This document shows, in pieces, positions 33,401-42,928 of a stretch of 64,000 nucleotides of DNA (positions within the stretch are counted from its first letter, which is position 1; every line of letters begins with the position of its first letter). The notes under the pieces are model-generated. The model saw only the letters and a program-made list of their open reading frames with translations, was not told where the DNA came from and did not search any database. The stretch covers positions 186,001 to 250,000 of the forward strand of contig JAFEVB010000007.1 of assembly GCA_032629725.1 (NCBI GenBank). Direction: 5' to 3'. This DNA is from Gremmenia infestans (lineage: Eukaryota; Ascomycota; Leotiomycetes; Helotiales; Hamatocanthoscyphaceae). Both the position numbers and the translations under genes were made by a program.

Positions 33401-34683
33401 ATGGCATCCAACCCGTCCTCGGGTGCTTCTACGCCCAATGCCCGCTTTACATCACAGAAAAAGACCGCAGAAGACCTCCTCAGCACGCAGACAGTCGGTC
33501 TTGTAAACCTGTCTGATTTCCGAAAGCGACGTGCAGAAGCTCTTGAGCAGAAGGAGCGAGATGCCCAAGATCTACTTACTGGTACTGGCACAAGCAGTGG
33601 CACTGCCAGTGGTCGCGCGACGCCTGACGGGTGAGTACCATCCTGTATTCCTTTACCAAAATTGAGGCAGGACTAATGGGCATAGTACAGTGCATCTACA
33701 CCCATGGAACCCCCTGTGAAGAAGAAGAAACGCAAGGTCGGAACACCGAAGTTATCATTTGGCATGGATGAAGAAGAAGATGGAGGAGAGAGTACAGATG
33801 CTGCGACGCCGCTCTCGGGCTCTGCTTCTCCTCGGTCAGGAACGCCGCTGTCTGCGAAGGACAGCGCTGCGAAGAAGAAGGGTGTCAATTCCAACGTGGC
33901 TCTTGCACCTAGGCTTCTGACCAAGTCTGCGTTATTGAAAGAGGCGCAGACTAGGGAGAGCTTGAGGAAGGAGTTTTTGGTGCTTCAGGAAGCGGTTAAG
34001 GCGACGGAGATCAATATACCATTTGTGTTTTACGATTGCACGAATATACCGGGTGGAGTGTGTACGATTAAGAAAGGAGATTATGCGTGGGTATTTTTGG
34101 ACAGGAGTAGGAAAGTTGGTGCTGATTTGGGTGTTGGAGAGAAGGTTAATAGTAGGAGGGAGTGGGCGAGGATTGGAGTGGATGATTTGATGATGGTCAG
34201 AGGGAATATCATTATACCTCATGTAAGTCAACACCCTCATCCAGCAGCATCGATTTTGTAGTTTCATGCTGGTTGGCACGTTTAAAAGCTGCTGCAATCG
34301 AATCGATGCTGACTATATGACAGCATTATGACTTCTACTACTTCGTAATAAACCACACACTCGGCCCTGGCAATCGCCTCCTCTTCGATTACAGTTCCGA
34401 GCCACCCAGAAAATCAACCCCACCTAGTTCCGAAATCAATCTCGATACATATAACCCTTTATCCGTCCCCTCGAAGACCAAGCCAAAGGATGTCCCCACA
34501 GACAAGAAAGACCTCGAAGGTACTGCCGATGATCCAACATATACGAAGGTCGTCGATCGCCGCTGGTACGAACGGAACAAGCATATTTTCCCCGCCAGCG
34601 TATGGCAAGAATTCGACCCAGAAAAGGACTACCAGAAGGAAGTGAAGAGAGACGCTGGTGGGAACGCCTTCTTCTTCTCATAG
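33401..34683 (+). CDS. XAP5 / FAM50A family nuclear protein
   Basis: XAP5 proteins are nuclear; human FAM50A associates with spliceosomal C complexes and the plant homolog affects clock and small RNA. The model has exons 33401-33630, 33691-34222 and 34324-34683, giving 373 aa. A Ser/Thr-rich N-terminus carries a KKKKRK nuclear localisation signal, then an acidic run. The XAP5 domain occupies the second half: LRKEFLVLQEAVKATEINIP, FVFYDCTNIPGGVCTIKKGD, VFLDRSRKVGADLG, VDDLMMVRGNIIIPHHYDFY. The C-terminus TKVVDRRWYERNKHIFPASV, WQEFDPEKDY is the invariant family ending. ATG 33401 follows the CT-rich leader. Confidence 0.92.
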
Positions 34684-34955
34684 GACTCGCCCGGGGCTTG
34701 TAAAAATGGCAGCTATGCCCCCGATTGATGATGTGCCACTCGACCTGGAATCCTAAACATGGGTGTCGTTTCTTCATCGGCCGTCGGATGAGCATGTCTT
34801 CTCCTTCTGCAAAGGCAGCTCTTGCTATCCCATCAGACGGGTGTTTCAGCATGATAGGACGGTCGTCTATAGGTCCCTTAATTAGATACCCCAAATACAC
34901 AGCTCTTCAACAGGCAAGCATACTTTCTTTCTTCCAAGCTTAATTCCCTCTCTCT
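34684..34955. other. Short convergent gap
   Basis: This is about 270 bp between convergent 3' ends. I see nothing beyond presumed transcript ends. Confidence 0.4.
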
Positions 34956-35306
34956 TCAACCCCGAATCATCCAAATGACCCAAACCACCCAAACCAGAAT
35001 CCACCCAGGCCAAAACAACAGCAAGAGCACCCCATTCCCTCCCCCCAACACAAACACCATGATCTCAAAATAAATCTTCTCCCTCAACTTCTCGCCCAGC
35101 CTCCAACTCCTGCCTACCATCCAGCTTACATTTCTCGCGCAGTGCAGCAGCAGGAGCTGCGCGATGTAGTAGAATTGTCGAAGGATGATGAGAGGGGGTA
35201 GGAGGAAGATTGTGGTGGTGCTGAGGAGGCGATGGCAGATTGTTGCTAGGTAGAGAATGGGGGAGATGAGGGTTAGGGGTGGGCTGGTGGAGGTAGTCAT
35301 TGCCAT
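34956..35306 (-). CDS. Small predicted membrane protein, family not recognised
   Basis: This is a single exon of 116 aa starting MAMTTSTSPPLTLI. It has hydrophobic segments at about residues 13-24 (ISPILYLATICH), 28-55 (TTIFLLPPLIILRQF and YIAQLLLLHC) and 80-115 (FVLGGGNGVLLLLFWPGWIL then VWVVWVIWMI). A basic loop between them reads RSWRLGEKLREKI. The segment lengths and the positive loop look like a genuine two- to four-helix protein, not a chance frame. No family or localisation is assigned. It could also be a spurious frame in a T-rich region. Confidence 0.5.
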   Translation of the reverse strand: MAMTTSTSPPLTLISPILYLATICHRLLSTTTIFLLPPLIILRQFYYIAQLLLLHCARNVSWMVGRSWRLGEKLREKIYFEIMVFVLGGGNGVLLLLFWPGWILVWVVWVIWMIRG

Positions 35307-36318
35307 TCCTTCAGAATAGAATGAACTTTTTGCTATTGCTTTGTATTTTCAGCAAAAGATGATATTATATTACTTTACTTTTCCAGCTGGAAAGAAGAGA
35401 GATCGATACCGAGTACACGAACACGTCAGTTCTAATACCTTACTCGCGAGCGAGGAAAAAAGGGTTCCGTCAAAAACAGTACAGTAATTCCCCTTTTATA
35501 GGTGCGTGCACCAGTAATGCCTCACGACAACATGGCATGCATGCATGCATGTATACATGTAGTGGAGTGAGTGGTGGTGGGGCAGAATACTGTACACATG
35601 GCCTGATCCAGCAAGATGCATCTTGAGGTTAAGATCATACGTGCGTGCATAGATCCTCCCGTTCGTTATTATCCGCTACGTCTGTCTTTCTATCTAACTT
35701 TACTACGTCCATACTGTACAGGGGTACAAGTCGTCTCGTCTGCATGACATGACAAGTTGTGAAGCTGTCCGTCAACTGAATACCTCTTCATTTATCACCA
35801 TGGGTACTTCGTATTATATCTAGTACAGCTGTTTTTGCAATAAAGAAAGGGACAGGGGAAAAGTAAGTCTGGTAACTTGAGCTTGGAAGTTTGATAGTGC
35901 TTGTACTGTATGTAGATTAAGTAAGGGAAGGGGCTGAGAAGCTGTAGGAAGGGTTCATGTTGTGGTGTAGAGAGGGGATTGGCTGGTTTCTTTTTGAGCG
36001 TGGGGTGTTAGAACGGGGGCTAGCTTTGAGGCAAGCTGCTGGAATGGGAGAGGTTTATATGCAGTTTAAGTCTGGTAGTAGAAGTGGGATGCACGTGTGG
36101 GGGATATGAGGGGTTGATAGGGTGGTGGATAGAGGGGTAATAGAGGGGCATCATGTTCAGTACTTGAATGGGTAAGGTAGTTGCAGTGTTGAAATATTTC
36201 ACATGGTTATGATCAGTAAGGCATGCCGGAGATTATTACCGTAGAAATTTTGTAGTCAACATCGTGAAGGATAAAGTAATGTCTAGAAGGTGGCTTGGGA
36301 TTGCTACCTATATCTATA
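35307..36318. other. 1-kb intergenic region with a GCAT-repeat palindrome
   Basis: It lies between two same-strand (minus) genes. A run of alternating GCAT (35535-35551) is followed by the palindrome CATGTATACATG. Numerous GTACTG/TGTACA words occur around 35700-35900. No coding sequence is supported. Confidence 0.4.
35535..35560. repeat. Self-complementary GCAT repeat and adjoining palindrome
   Basis: About four GCAT units form an alternating purine/pyrimidine palindrome, followed by GTATACATG. Such sequence can form a cruciform or Z-DNA; function unknown. Confidence 0.7.
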
Positions 36319-37304
36319 TTATGAAGAACCTCCTTGATCGAAGTTCATACTGTATCCGCCGCTTTTTTCATCTTTCACCATATTAAAATTATCTGTCGAA
36401 AGTCCAAAAGGCTTCAGGATACTATTGCCCAACTGACAGAAGAATGGTTAGCTTTGTAAGGGCAAGAGGATGTATTACTAACCCCTTTCAATTTCCCCAT
36501 CATCTCTCCCATTTCCTCCTCCTGAGCTGCCTTCCTCCTAGGCGGAATCTTAACCAGTTGCTGTTGAACAATCTTCCTATCTCCCACAGAAAGATTCGGC
36601 ATCTTAGACAACGCATTATAATCTGCTTCACATCAGTTCCATCCAACATCTCTCTAGAAAGGAATCCCTTACCATCCTCAGCGCCCTGCAGCGTAGCCCA
36701 TCCCCCAATCTCACTCCTAGCTCTAGCCCTCCTCATCAAAGCCTTCGCCCGTATCCTCTCAATATCCGCCTCCCTCTTCCCCTTGTCACTCGTATCCTCC
36801 GCCTTCGTAGCACCCTCACTGATGATCTCCTCAATCTCCTCCCCATCATCTTCCTTCACCTCCTTCACATCTGGCTTCCCATTATCCTCACCTTTCCCCT
36901 GTAACTTATCAAGCCCATCCAGCGCAGCACTAGCAGCCTTGACCGCCTCCTTCCAATCCTCAAGTTTCAAATGACACGCCGAGATATTACTCTTCAGCAC
37001 CGCGATTTCGTAGTCCAGATAATTCGGACAGGCCGCTACGGCGGCATCATAGGTATCTAGCGCATCCTGGAAGGAAGCTTTGCCAAATAGCTCGTTTGCA
37101 GAGGCTTTCTTTTCATTGGATTCGTTGAGCAGGTTCTGTTGATGGTCAGTGAGGATATGGGTCCTAGAAGGCTATGAGGGAGGCAGGGCTTACAGCTTCT
37201 TCTTCGGGAGAAAACTTAATCACCTCATCCACCTCCGGATATTTAGGCGTCTCATCCTTCTTCGCAGCTGGCTTGCGCGCGAATTTCTCACTGCGAGATG
37301 CCAT
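36319..37304 (-). CDS. TTC1-like tetratricopeptide repeat protein
   Basis: Tetratricopeptide protein 1 homologs act as co-chaperone-type adaptors. The model has exons 37304-37194, 37135-36673, 36622-36483 and 36432-36319, giving 275 aa. TPR helices: NEKKASANELFGKASFQDAL, DTYDAAVAACPNYLDYEIAV, LKSNISACHLKLEDWKEAVK, AASAALDGL. A charged acidic insert (about 50 residues) precedes a third TPR (IERIRAKALMRRARARSEI, GGWATLQGAEDDYNALSKMP). The C-terminal block LKGLGNSILKPFGLSTDNF and SGGYSMNFDQGG is the strongly conserved TTC1 signature. Without the last intron this signature would be lost, which supports the splice model. It is divergent from the HAD gene with 200 bp between starts. Confidence 0.9.
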
Positions 37305-37504
37305 GGTGTTGTGAAGTTCGAGATGTCTCGTCCGGAAGTCCAGCCTCGGTGCGGAAATCAATCCGCGCCTCGCCCTGGCCCTGGCCCCTCCAAAACGACC
37401 CCTCTATTCATCCCACTTCGCTCTCACTCCACTTCCCAGGAAACAAACAACAACACCAACAAGTAGATCTCTCTCATTTTATTAATTACTGCACCCTACA
37501 CACA
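37305..37504. promoter_or_regulatory. Short bidirectional promoter TTC1-like / HAD
   Basis: 200 bp between divergent start codons; C-rich on the plus strand with a CAACAACACCAACAA run before the HAD start. Confidence 0.5.
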
Positions 37505-38451
37505 ATGCCTCCAAAAACAGAGTAAGATCTCAATCAACTATTCATCTCCCAGTCCTTCCACTTTCCCCCCTCTCTATCTACATCTTCTACTGAGTAAAGC
37601 TAAAGCTAATACACACCCTCCTCTAAAGCTTCCCACCCATCCGCGCCTGCCTCTTCGATCTCGACGGCCTGCTCATCGACTCCGAAGACAAATACACCAT
37701 CTGCACCGAAGCCGTGCTGGCGCGCTACGTCAAACCGCGTCTCCCCTGGTCCATCAAAGCGAAGATGCAAGGCCGGCCTGGCCCAGCCGCGGGCGCCATC
37801 TTCGAAGCGTGGGCCCAACTGCCCCTGACGCGCGAAGAATATCTAAAAGAACTAGTTGAGCTGCAGAAGGTGCATTTTCCCACCGTGAAACCCCTACCGG
37901 GGACGCGGAAATTGCTGGGCGATTTAGCGGGGGCTAGGAGTAGGAGTGGGAGTGGGGATGGGGAAAAGGAGGGCGAGAAGGTATGTGTGGCGCTGGCGAC
38001 GAGTAGTCATCTGCAGACGTTTGAGCTGAAGACGGAGCATTTGGAAGATTTCATGAGTGTGTTTCCTGCCCATAGAAGGGTGCTCGGAGACGATGTGCGG
38101 ATAGCTACCGGGCGAGGAAAGCCAGCGCCGGATATCTATTTGCTGGCACTGAAGACTGTGAATGATAGTTTGGCGCCGGGGGAAAAGAAGATTGTTCCAG
38201 AAGAGTGTCTGGTGTTTGAAGATAGTGTGCCGGGGGTTGAGTCGGGGCGGAGAGCGGGGATGAGGGTTGTTTGGGTGCCGCATGCGGGGCTTAGGGAGGA
38301 GTATAGGGGGAAGGAGAAGGATGTTCTGGCGGGGAGGACGGGGGAAGGCGAGGGCGATCTGCACCAGGTTGGGGAGATTGATGATGGCTGGGCAGAGCAT
38401 TTAGAGACGCTAGAGGATTTCCCGTATGAGAAGTATGGGATCGTTGTATGA
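37505..38451 (+). CDS. HAD-superfamily phosphatase, pseudouridine-5'-phosphatase (Gs1/HDHD1)-like
   Basis: Haloacid-dehalogenase phosphatases hydrolyse small phosphoesters via an aspartyl-phosphate. The model has a 17-nt first exon (37505-37521) and a second exon 37629-38451, giving 279 aa. Motif I is CLFDLDGLLIDSE near residue 12, with the nucleophile and acid aspartates. A helical cap with MQGRPGPAAGAIFEAW follows, motif II is ALATSS, motif III is RGKPAPDIYLLAL and motif IV is CLVFEDSVPGVESGRRAGM. The arrangement matches the eukaryotic Gs1/HDHD1 group. The substrate is not determined by sequence alone; 2-deoxyglucose-6-phosphatase-like enzymes share the layout. A GS/KE-rich insert (SRSGSGDGEKEGEK) sits before motif II. 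Confidence 0.85.
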
Positions 38452-38609
38452 TGTGAAAAGTTTGAGGGTTGTCTATAAAAGAATCGTGTTACCTTTTATA
38501 CCCTAGAAATGTATAGAACGGGAAGAGCGCTGGTATTTAGGGATAATTTACATTATCAAAACATATCTCGTATTCTATATAACGTGCTGTGGTATCAATA
38601 TATAACATA

Positions 38610-41201
38610 TCATAAATGCGCTCTCGCTTTCATTGCTTGCCGCCTCTTTTGCTGCTTCTTCAACAACGCTTTATCCTCTTCTGTCATCCTCGCATCTGCC
38701 ATAGACTGAGAATATAACGCCTGCCCAATCGTATCCGTCAACCTAAGCACTCTAGTTGATACCGTAGCGCCATCCCTCCTATTTTTGCCCTCCCGTCTAG
38801 ATTGAGCTATTTTCTCTGTGAAATCCCATAATCTACCTTCCGGGACCAGGAGGTCATTTTCTGGATTCCTTGTTGACTCCCACTCAGGGGCTAGCTTGGC
38901 CTTTGGTTGAACTTTTGAGTTTCTGCTTTTGGCTACAATGATTATACCCTCCTCTTCGAATCGTGTCCATGCATTCTTCAGGGTCTCTTTATTGACAGCC
39001 TCGAAATATGAGAGGTCGCCTTGGTGGTATAGAGATTTGCCAAGCTAGGACCTGGTCAGTAGGATTCGGTGAAAGAAGAGGGAACATACCAGTTGTGCAC
39101 TGTCTTGACACTTCTTGACAGGCAACCACCCGTCACCTTGATATGTCTTAGGAGGCGCGAAGCCCATAAGGGCCACAGCACCCAACCAAAAAGCTTCAAC
39201 GAAAGGCCAGATCAAAAAGCAGTAGAAGTCAAAGTTCTCACGACCCGCAGCTCGCTCAACGTCCGACAAGTCAACCGCTGTGATCTTGCCCTCGCTGTCT
39301 CGGACCAGATCAACAATCTTGTCAGCTTCAAAAGCTCGAAGAGTATTGTCTAGATTCGCACCTAGCCCTTCCGTTGGATAAATAAATTCCCCTCGAAACA
39401 ACTGCGACAAGAATAATACCTGACTGCGGAGTTCATCGTAGGATATCCTCTGGTTTGCAGGTCCACCACCCCGCTTGACGCGAGTATACATGCTCGCGCA
39501 GACCAAAGCTTCTGCAATGAACAAATGGATAGTCATATTCCGGTAGAAGGACAACTGGAATCTATCCACCGCATAATACGTCGGTTCTGGGAGACCTTCT
39601 ACCAGTCCAACAAGGTCCTTGCCCAAGACCTCAAGACCACGCTCGATCACGACTGCGGTTGGAGCATTACCAAAATGGGCAACTCGACCTCCCTTTGCCC
39701 TGACACGTTCGCTCAACCATTCAACTCGGCGTATTAACTCGGCCATACCGACACCGCGCCCTCTCAGGGTTAGAAGCACCGTCCCAATCAAAGCTGTCGG
39801 CATCACAACTGATACCGCGTTAATATCGGACAGAATCTTGTAGCCCATCGTACGTAAGAGCTTCTGCCTTGTGGCGTGATCATCGATAACGGGAGGAATG
39901 CCAATTGTGCGAGCCTGCTGTTCTCGTATGAAATCACGCAGACTCCACGGTTTATGAAATCTCACGTCCACGCGGCCAAGCTTCAAGGACAAAATCGACG
40001 ATGCCGAGAGAAAATCTGCTAAATTCTCCTTTTTCTTAGGCACTCCAAGCAATTCTGTAACGTATCCTTCCGTCTCTATAACTTTGTCGTACTGTGTGCT
40101 TACAGGGCAGATGATGGCGTCCTCTACCCGCCCCGACAGGATACTGTCCAAGATAAAACCCAGAATGCCAAACTTGGGCGGTAAAAGCTTTCCGGTTCTC
40201 GAACGTCCTCCCTCGACGAAACATTCGAAATTGAAACCGCCTTGCAGCAGGGTATCTATATAAGATTGAACCAAAGTCGTGTATAGAACATCGTCACCGA
40301 AACTTCGTCGAATCCACATAGCTCCTTCTCACAGTAAGTACCATAACAAGTCGGTAGGATTCAGATATACATACCGGCATGTTGCAAAAAGCTTCCCACA
40401 ACAGGGAAATTCAAATTATCTCCCGCAACCACAGTAGGAAGCGCCAGGCCCAAACGATAGCAAATAAGCTGCAGAGAAACATAATCCACATGCGACCGAT
40501 GACAAGGCAAGAAAATAATACTCTGCTTCTTCTTCTCTGCCTCCTCAGCCACAGCTCTTAATCTCAGTACCTCCTCACTCGAGACATGAATGCCCTGATG
40601 ATAAGCCCTTGTCAACAGCTGCGTACACAAATAATACGCCCCCCTTATAAACGGCCGACTCTCCATCTTGCATATCATATCCCCCGTCATCTTCTCGCAC
40701 AGCTCTTGCAGACTATGCTCAATCACATTTTTCCTCTGCGTCTTCTTCGCCGCATATGATGGGTCATCGAGTCTGAGAAGCCCTTCTTTCTCTTCGAATG
40801 CTATGCGCTTTTCCGCCAATTCCGTGATCTTTTTCTGCAGAATAGGTGTGGAGAGTACGGCTGCTGTCATGTTATCCGAGAAACCATTATAGAAGATGGG
40901 CTGCCCGATGAAGTGGTCGTAGGCGCGCCAGCCTGTGCCTGAGACATGGAGGGAGACTTCGCGCAGGAACCTGGACCGAGGTTAGCTTTTAGCCAACTGA
41001 AAAGAGGAACATAGCTATCGGTGGTAGAGGGACGTACTCTAGAGGGCTTGTTCTAAATCTCGCCATGTGTTCTACGAGATTCTGCTCCTTGTCTCGGTCT
41101 TGAGGCCGTTGTGGGGGTTCGACATATCCGCTGGGGTGAAGCGTAACTTGATCACCTAGAATGTCGAGGTCCGGGGCGGACGAACCTCTTGGGTCTGCCA
41201 T
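38610..41201 (-). CDS. Glycerol-3-phosphate / dihydroxyacetone-phosphate O-acyltransferase (PlsB/GNPAT type), probable peroxisomal
   Basis: PlsB/GNPAT enzymes acylate glycerol-3-phosphate or DHAP at sn-1, the first step of glycerolipid or ether-lipid synthesis. The model has exons 41201-41038, 40970-40375, 40321-39090 and 39044-38610, all in phase, giving 808 aa. Acyltransferase motifs are in order: PCHRSHVDYVS (HxxxxD, about residue 211), VVAGDNLNFP, FECFVEGGRSRTGK and IICPVSTQYDK. A long C-terminal domain (about 450 residues) follows, as in GNPAT. The protein ends KARAHL, and AHL fits the PTS1 consensus [SAC][KRH][LM], with helpful basic residues before it. No transmembrane helix precedes the catalytic core. 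DHAP versus glycerol-3-phosphate preference cannot be read from sequence. Confidence 0.88.
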
Positions 41202-41491
41202 TGTGCTATATATTATCAAGCCGTAATTAAGTAAATAATCTCATAACAGAAGGGGTTTATCGTAAAGTCATATCCTGTTGTTGTTGCAGGAAAGAAAGCT
41301 TGAACGGGCCATCAGATGATAGTTGACCCGCCCGGAAATCAAATCTGGGGCGGTTCCGGGGATGACAGGGCGAAACGGCGCTAAAAACTTTAAATCTAGC
41401 GCATGTGAAAGCTTCACTTTATCCACCCCACCAATCTTCCCCCACAACCACAATCACTACCACCCCCAAGAATATAAATTTGATTTGCACC
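41202..41491. promoter_or_regulatory. Bidirectional promoter acyltransferase / POP4
   Basis: 290 bp between divergent start codons. A TATAAATT word (about 41473) lies just upstream of the POP4 ATG. No other element is recognised. Confidence 0.45.
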
Positions 41492-42256
41492 ATGGCGCCC
41501 AAAACACCCACACCAAAGAACTCGGACAGCATCGCCCTCTCCCTCCTCTCCCGCGCCCATTCCCCCACAACAGCAAACACCATTCTCATGGAAAAAGTAA
41601 ACTCGCGACCCGTCTACCTCAAGCCCAGCGAACCCAGCACCAACGCGCAACAAACCCGGCGTTCACAACGAGCCCGCAAGCTCCTCAGCTCACGAAGAAA
41701 GAAAATAAAACCCGCTCCTCTATCAGCACGCCAAAAACGCGCGCTGTGTATCTATGAAATCCCCAAGGCATCGCAGAAATATGCGGTTTATGAGCCGTTG
41801 CATGGAATGTGGGTAGGGTATATACAGGAGATTCTTGGACTGGAAGAGGGAGGGGGGAAGAACTTGCCCGTCACGGGACCGGCGGCCGCGAAGCTGTGTA
41901 GTGCGGATTATCACGGTGCCGAGCTGGAGGTTGTGCGGAGTAGATGTGTATCGCGGGTTGGGGTGAGGGGGATAGTGGTGCGGGATTTGAGGGGGGTTTT
42001 TGAGGTTGTTACCAAGGGTGATAGGGTCAAGGTTGTGCCGAAGGAGGGGACGGTTTTTAGATTTACTGTGCCGATACCGATACCGATATCTATGGCCGAA
42101 GAAGTGGACGGGGCGGCAGAGAAAGTGGGCAAAGGGGGGGTAGTGGAAGACGCAAAGAAGGACCTGGTGTTTGAGCTGCACGGCGGCCAATTCATGTACC
42201 GGGCAGCGGACCGCGCGAACAGGAAGTTCAAGTCGCACTACCTTCCTGATCTTTGA
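41492..42256 (+). CDS. POP4: RNase P / RNase MRP protein subunit Pop4 (Rpp29)
   Basis: Pop4 is a core protein of RNase P (tRNA 5' maturation) and RNase MRP (rRNA processing). This is an uninterrupted frame of 254 aa. An N-terminal basic region (RRSQRARKLLSSRRKKIKPA) contacts RNA. The UPF0086/Rpp29 Sm-like domain follows: YAVYEPLHGMWVGYIQEILG, LCSADYHGAELEVVRSRCVS, RVGVRGIVVRDLRGVFEVVT and VPKEGTVFRFTVP. It ends with LVFELHGGQFMYRAADRANR, KFKSHYLPDL, the family's conserved terminus. ATG 41492 has a good context (caccATGG). Base usage switches from AC-rich to GT-rich within the gene, so the antisense strand also looks open. Confidence 0.93.
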   Translation: MAPKTPTPKNSDSIALSLLSRAHSPTTANTILMEKVNSRPVYLKPSEPSTNAQQTRRSQRARKLLSSRRKKIKPAPLSARQKRALCIYEIPKASQKYAVYEPLHGMWVGYIQEILGLEEGGGKNLPVTGPAAAKLCSADYHGAELEVVRSRCVSRVGVRGIVVRDLRGVFEVVTKGDRVKVVPKEGTVFRFTVPIPIPISMAEEVDGAAEKVGKGGVVEDAKKDLVFELHGGQFMYRAADRANRKFKSHYLPDL

Positions 42257-42928
42257 GATGAAGGGAAATGCGGACCAAGACACAAACACACCTCACATCG
42301 CACAAGCTGGCAAGCTGCATGAAATCGGGTTATTGGAAGAGGCCGAGACATTCGCCATTGGAAAATCTCCGAGACGGCACTTCGATGGCAGCCAATACTT
42401 AGGACGTAGATGCACATCTATTGCAGGGAAACGTGACATCCTCCTGTAATGCCTCACACAGCAGGACGGCAAAGCCGTTTTCGTCGGCTTGCACTCTAAT
42501 TCGATTAGGTCTACCTGCATAGCAATAAACCGATCATGCTAAAGAATTACATATATACATCAGACATTACCAATCGTAAATAGCAGCCTCGAGCACGAGA
42601 GAAACTAGACTAGAATACAGGCTCCGCAAAGCCATATCCGGAACTCCATGCTGTGCAAATGTGTGCCTGCCAAAACGCCTGCTTGCCAACATTGGCCAAG
42701 CCTTGAAAACAAATGCAGATCCCATATTTATTCATCAATGCCATCATAGGTTGCGCCCAACTCCGCAAAAACAGCCCGTTTCAATTCCCGCCATTTTTCT
42801 ACTAGTTGCCCAGTAATTTTTCTTCATGCAAGCTGTATCCTTTCATAGGTGACCGTATAAACTGCGAACGTCGTGATGCATATCTATGAATACTAAAACT
42901 TCCGAACACAAAATGATCTCGGTACATA
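42257..42928. other. Convergent intergenic region
   Basis: 670 bp between the POP4 stop and the Zn2Cys6 gene stop. I see short random frames only and no recognised element. Confidence 0.4.

Noticed and set aside
37924..38400. 158-codon open frame antisense to the HAD phosphatase
   Set aside because: Shadow frame of a biased coding strand; the sense strand has all HAD motifs.
41723..42289. 188-codon open frame antisense to POP4
   Set aside because: It is a mirror of the GT-rich POP4 coding strand, low complexity and without family features.
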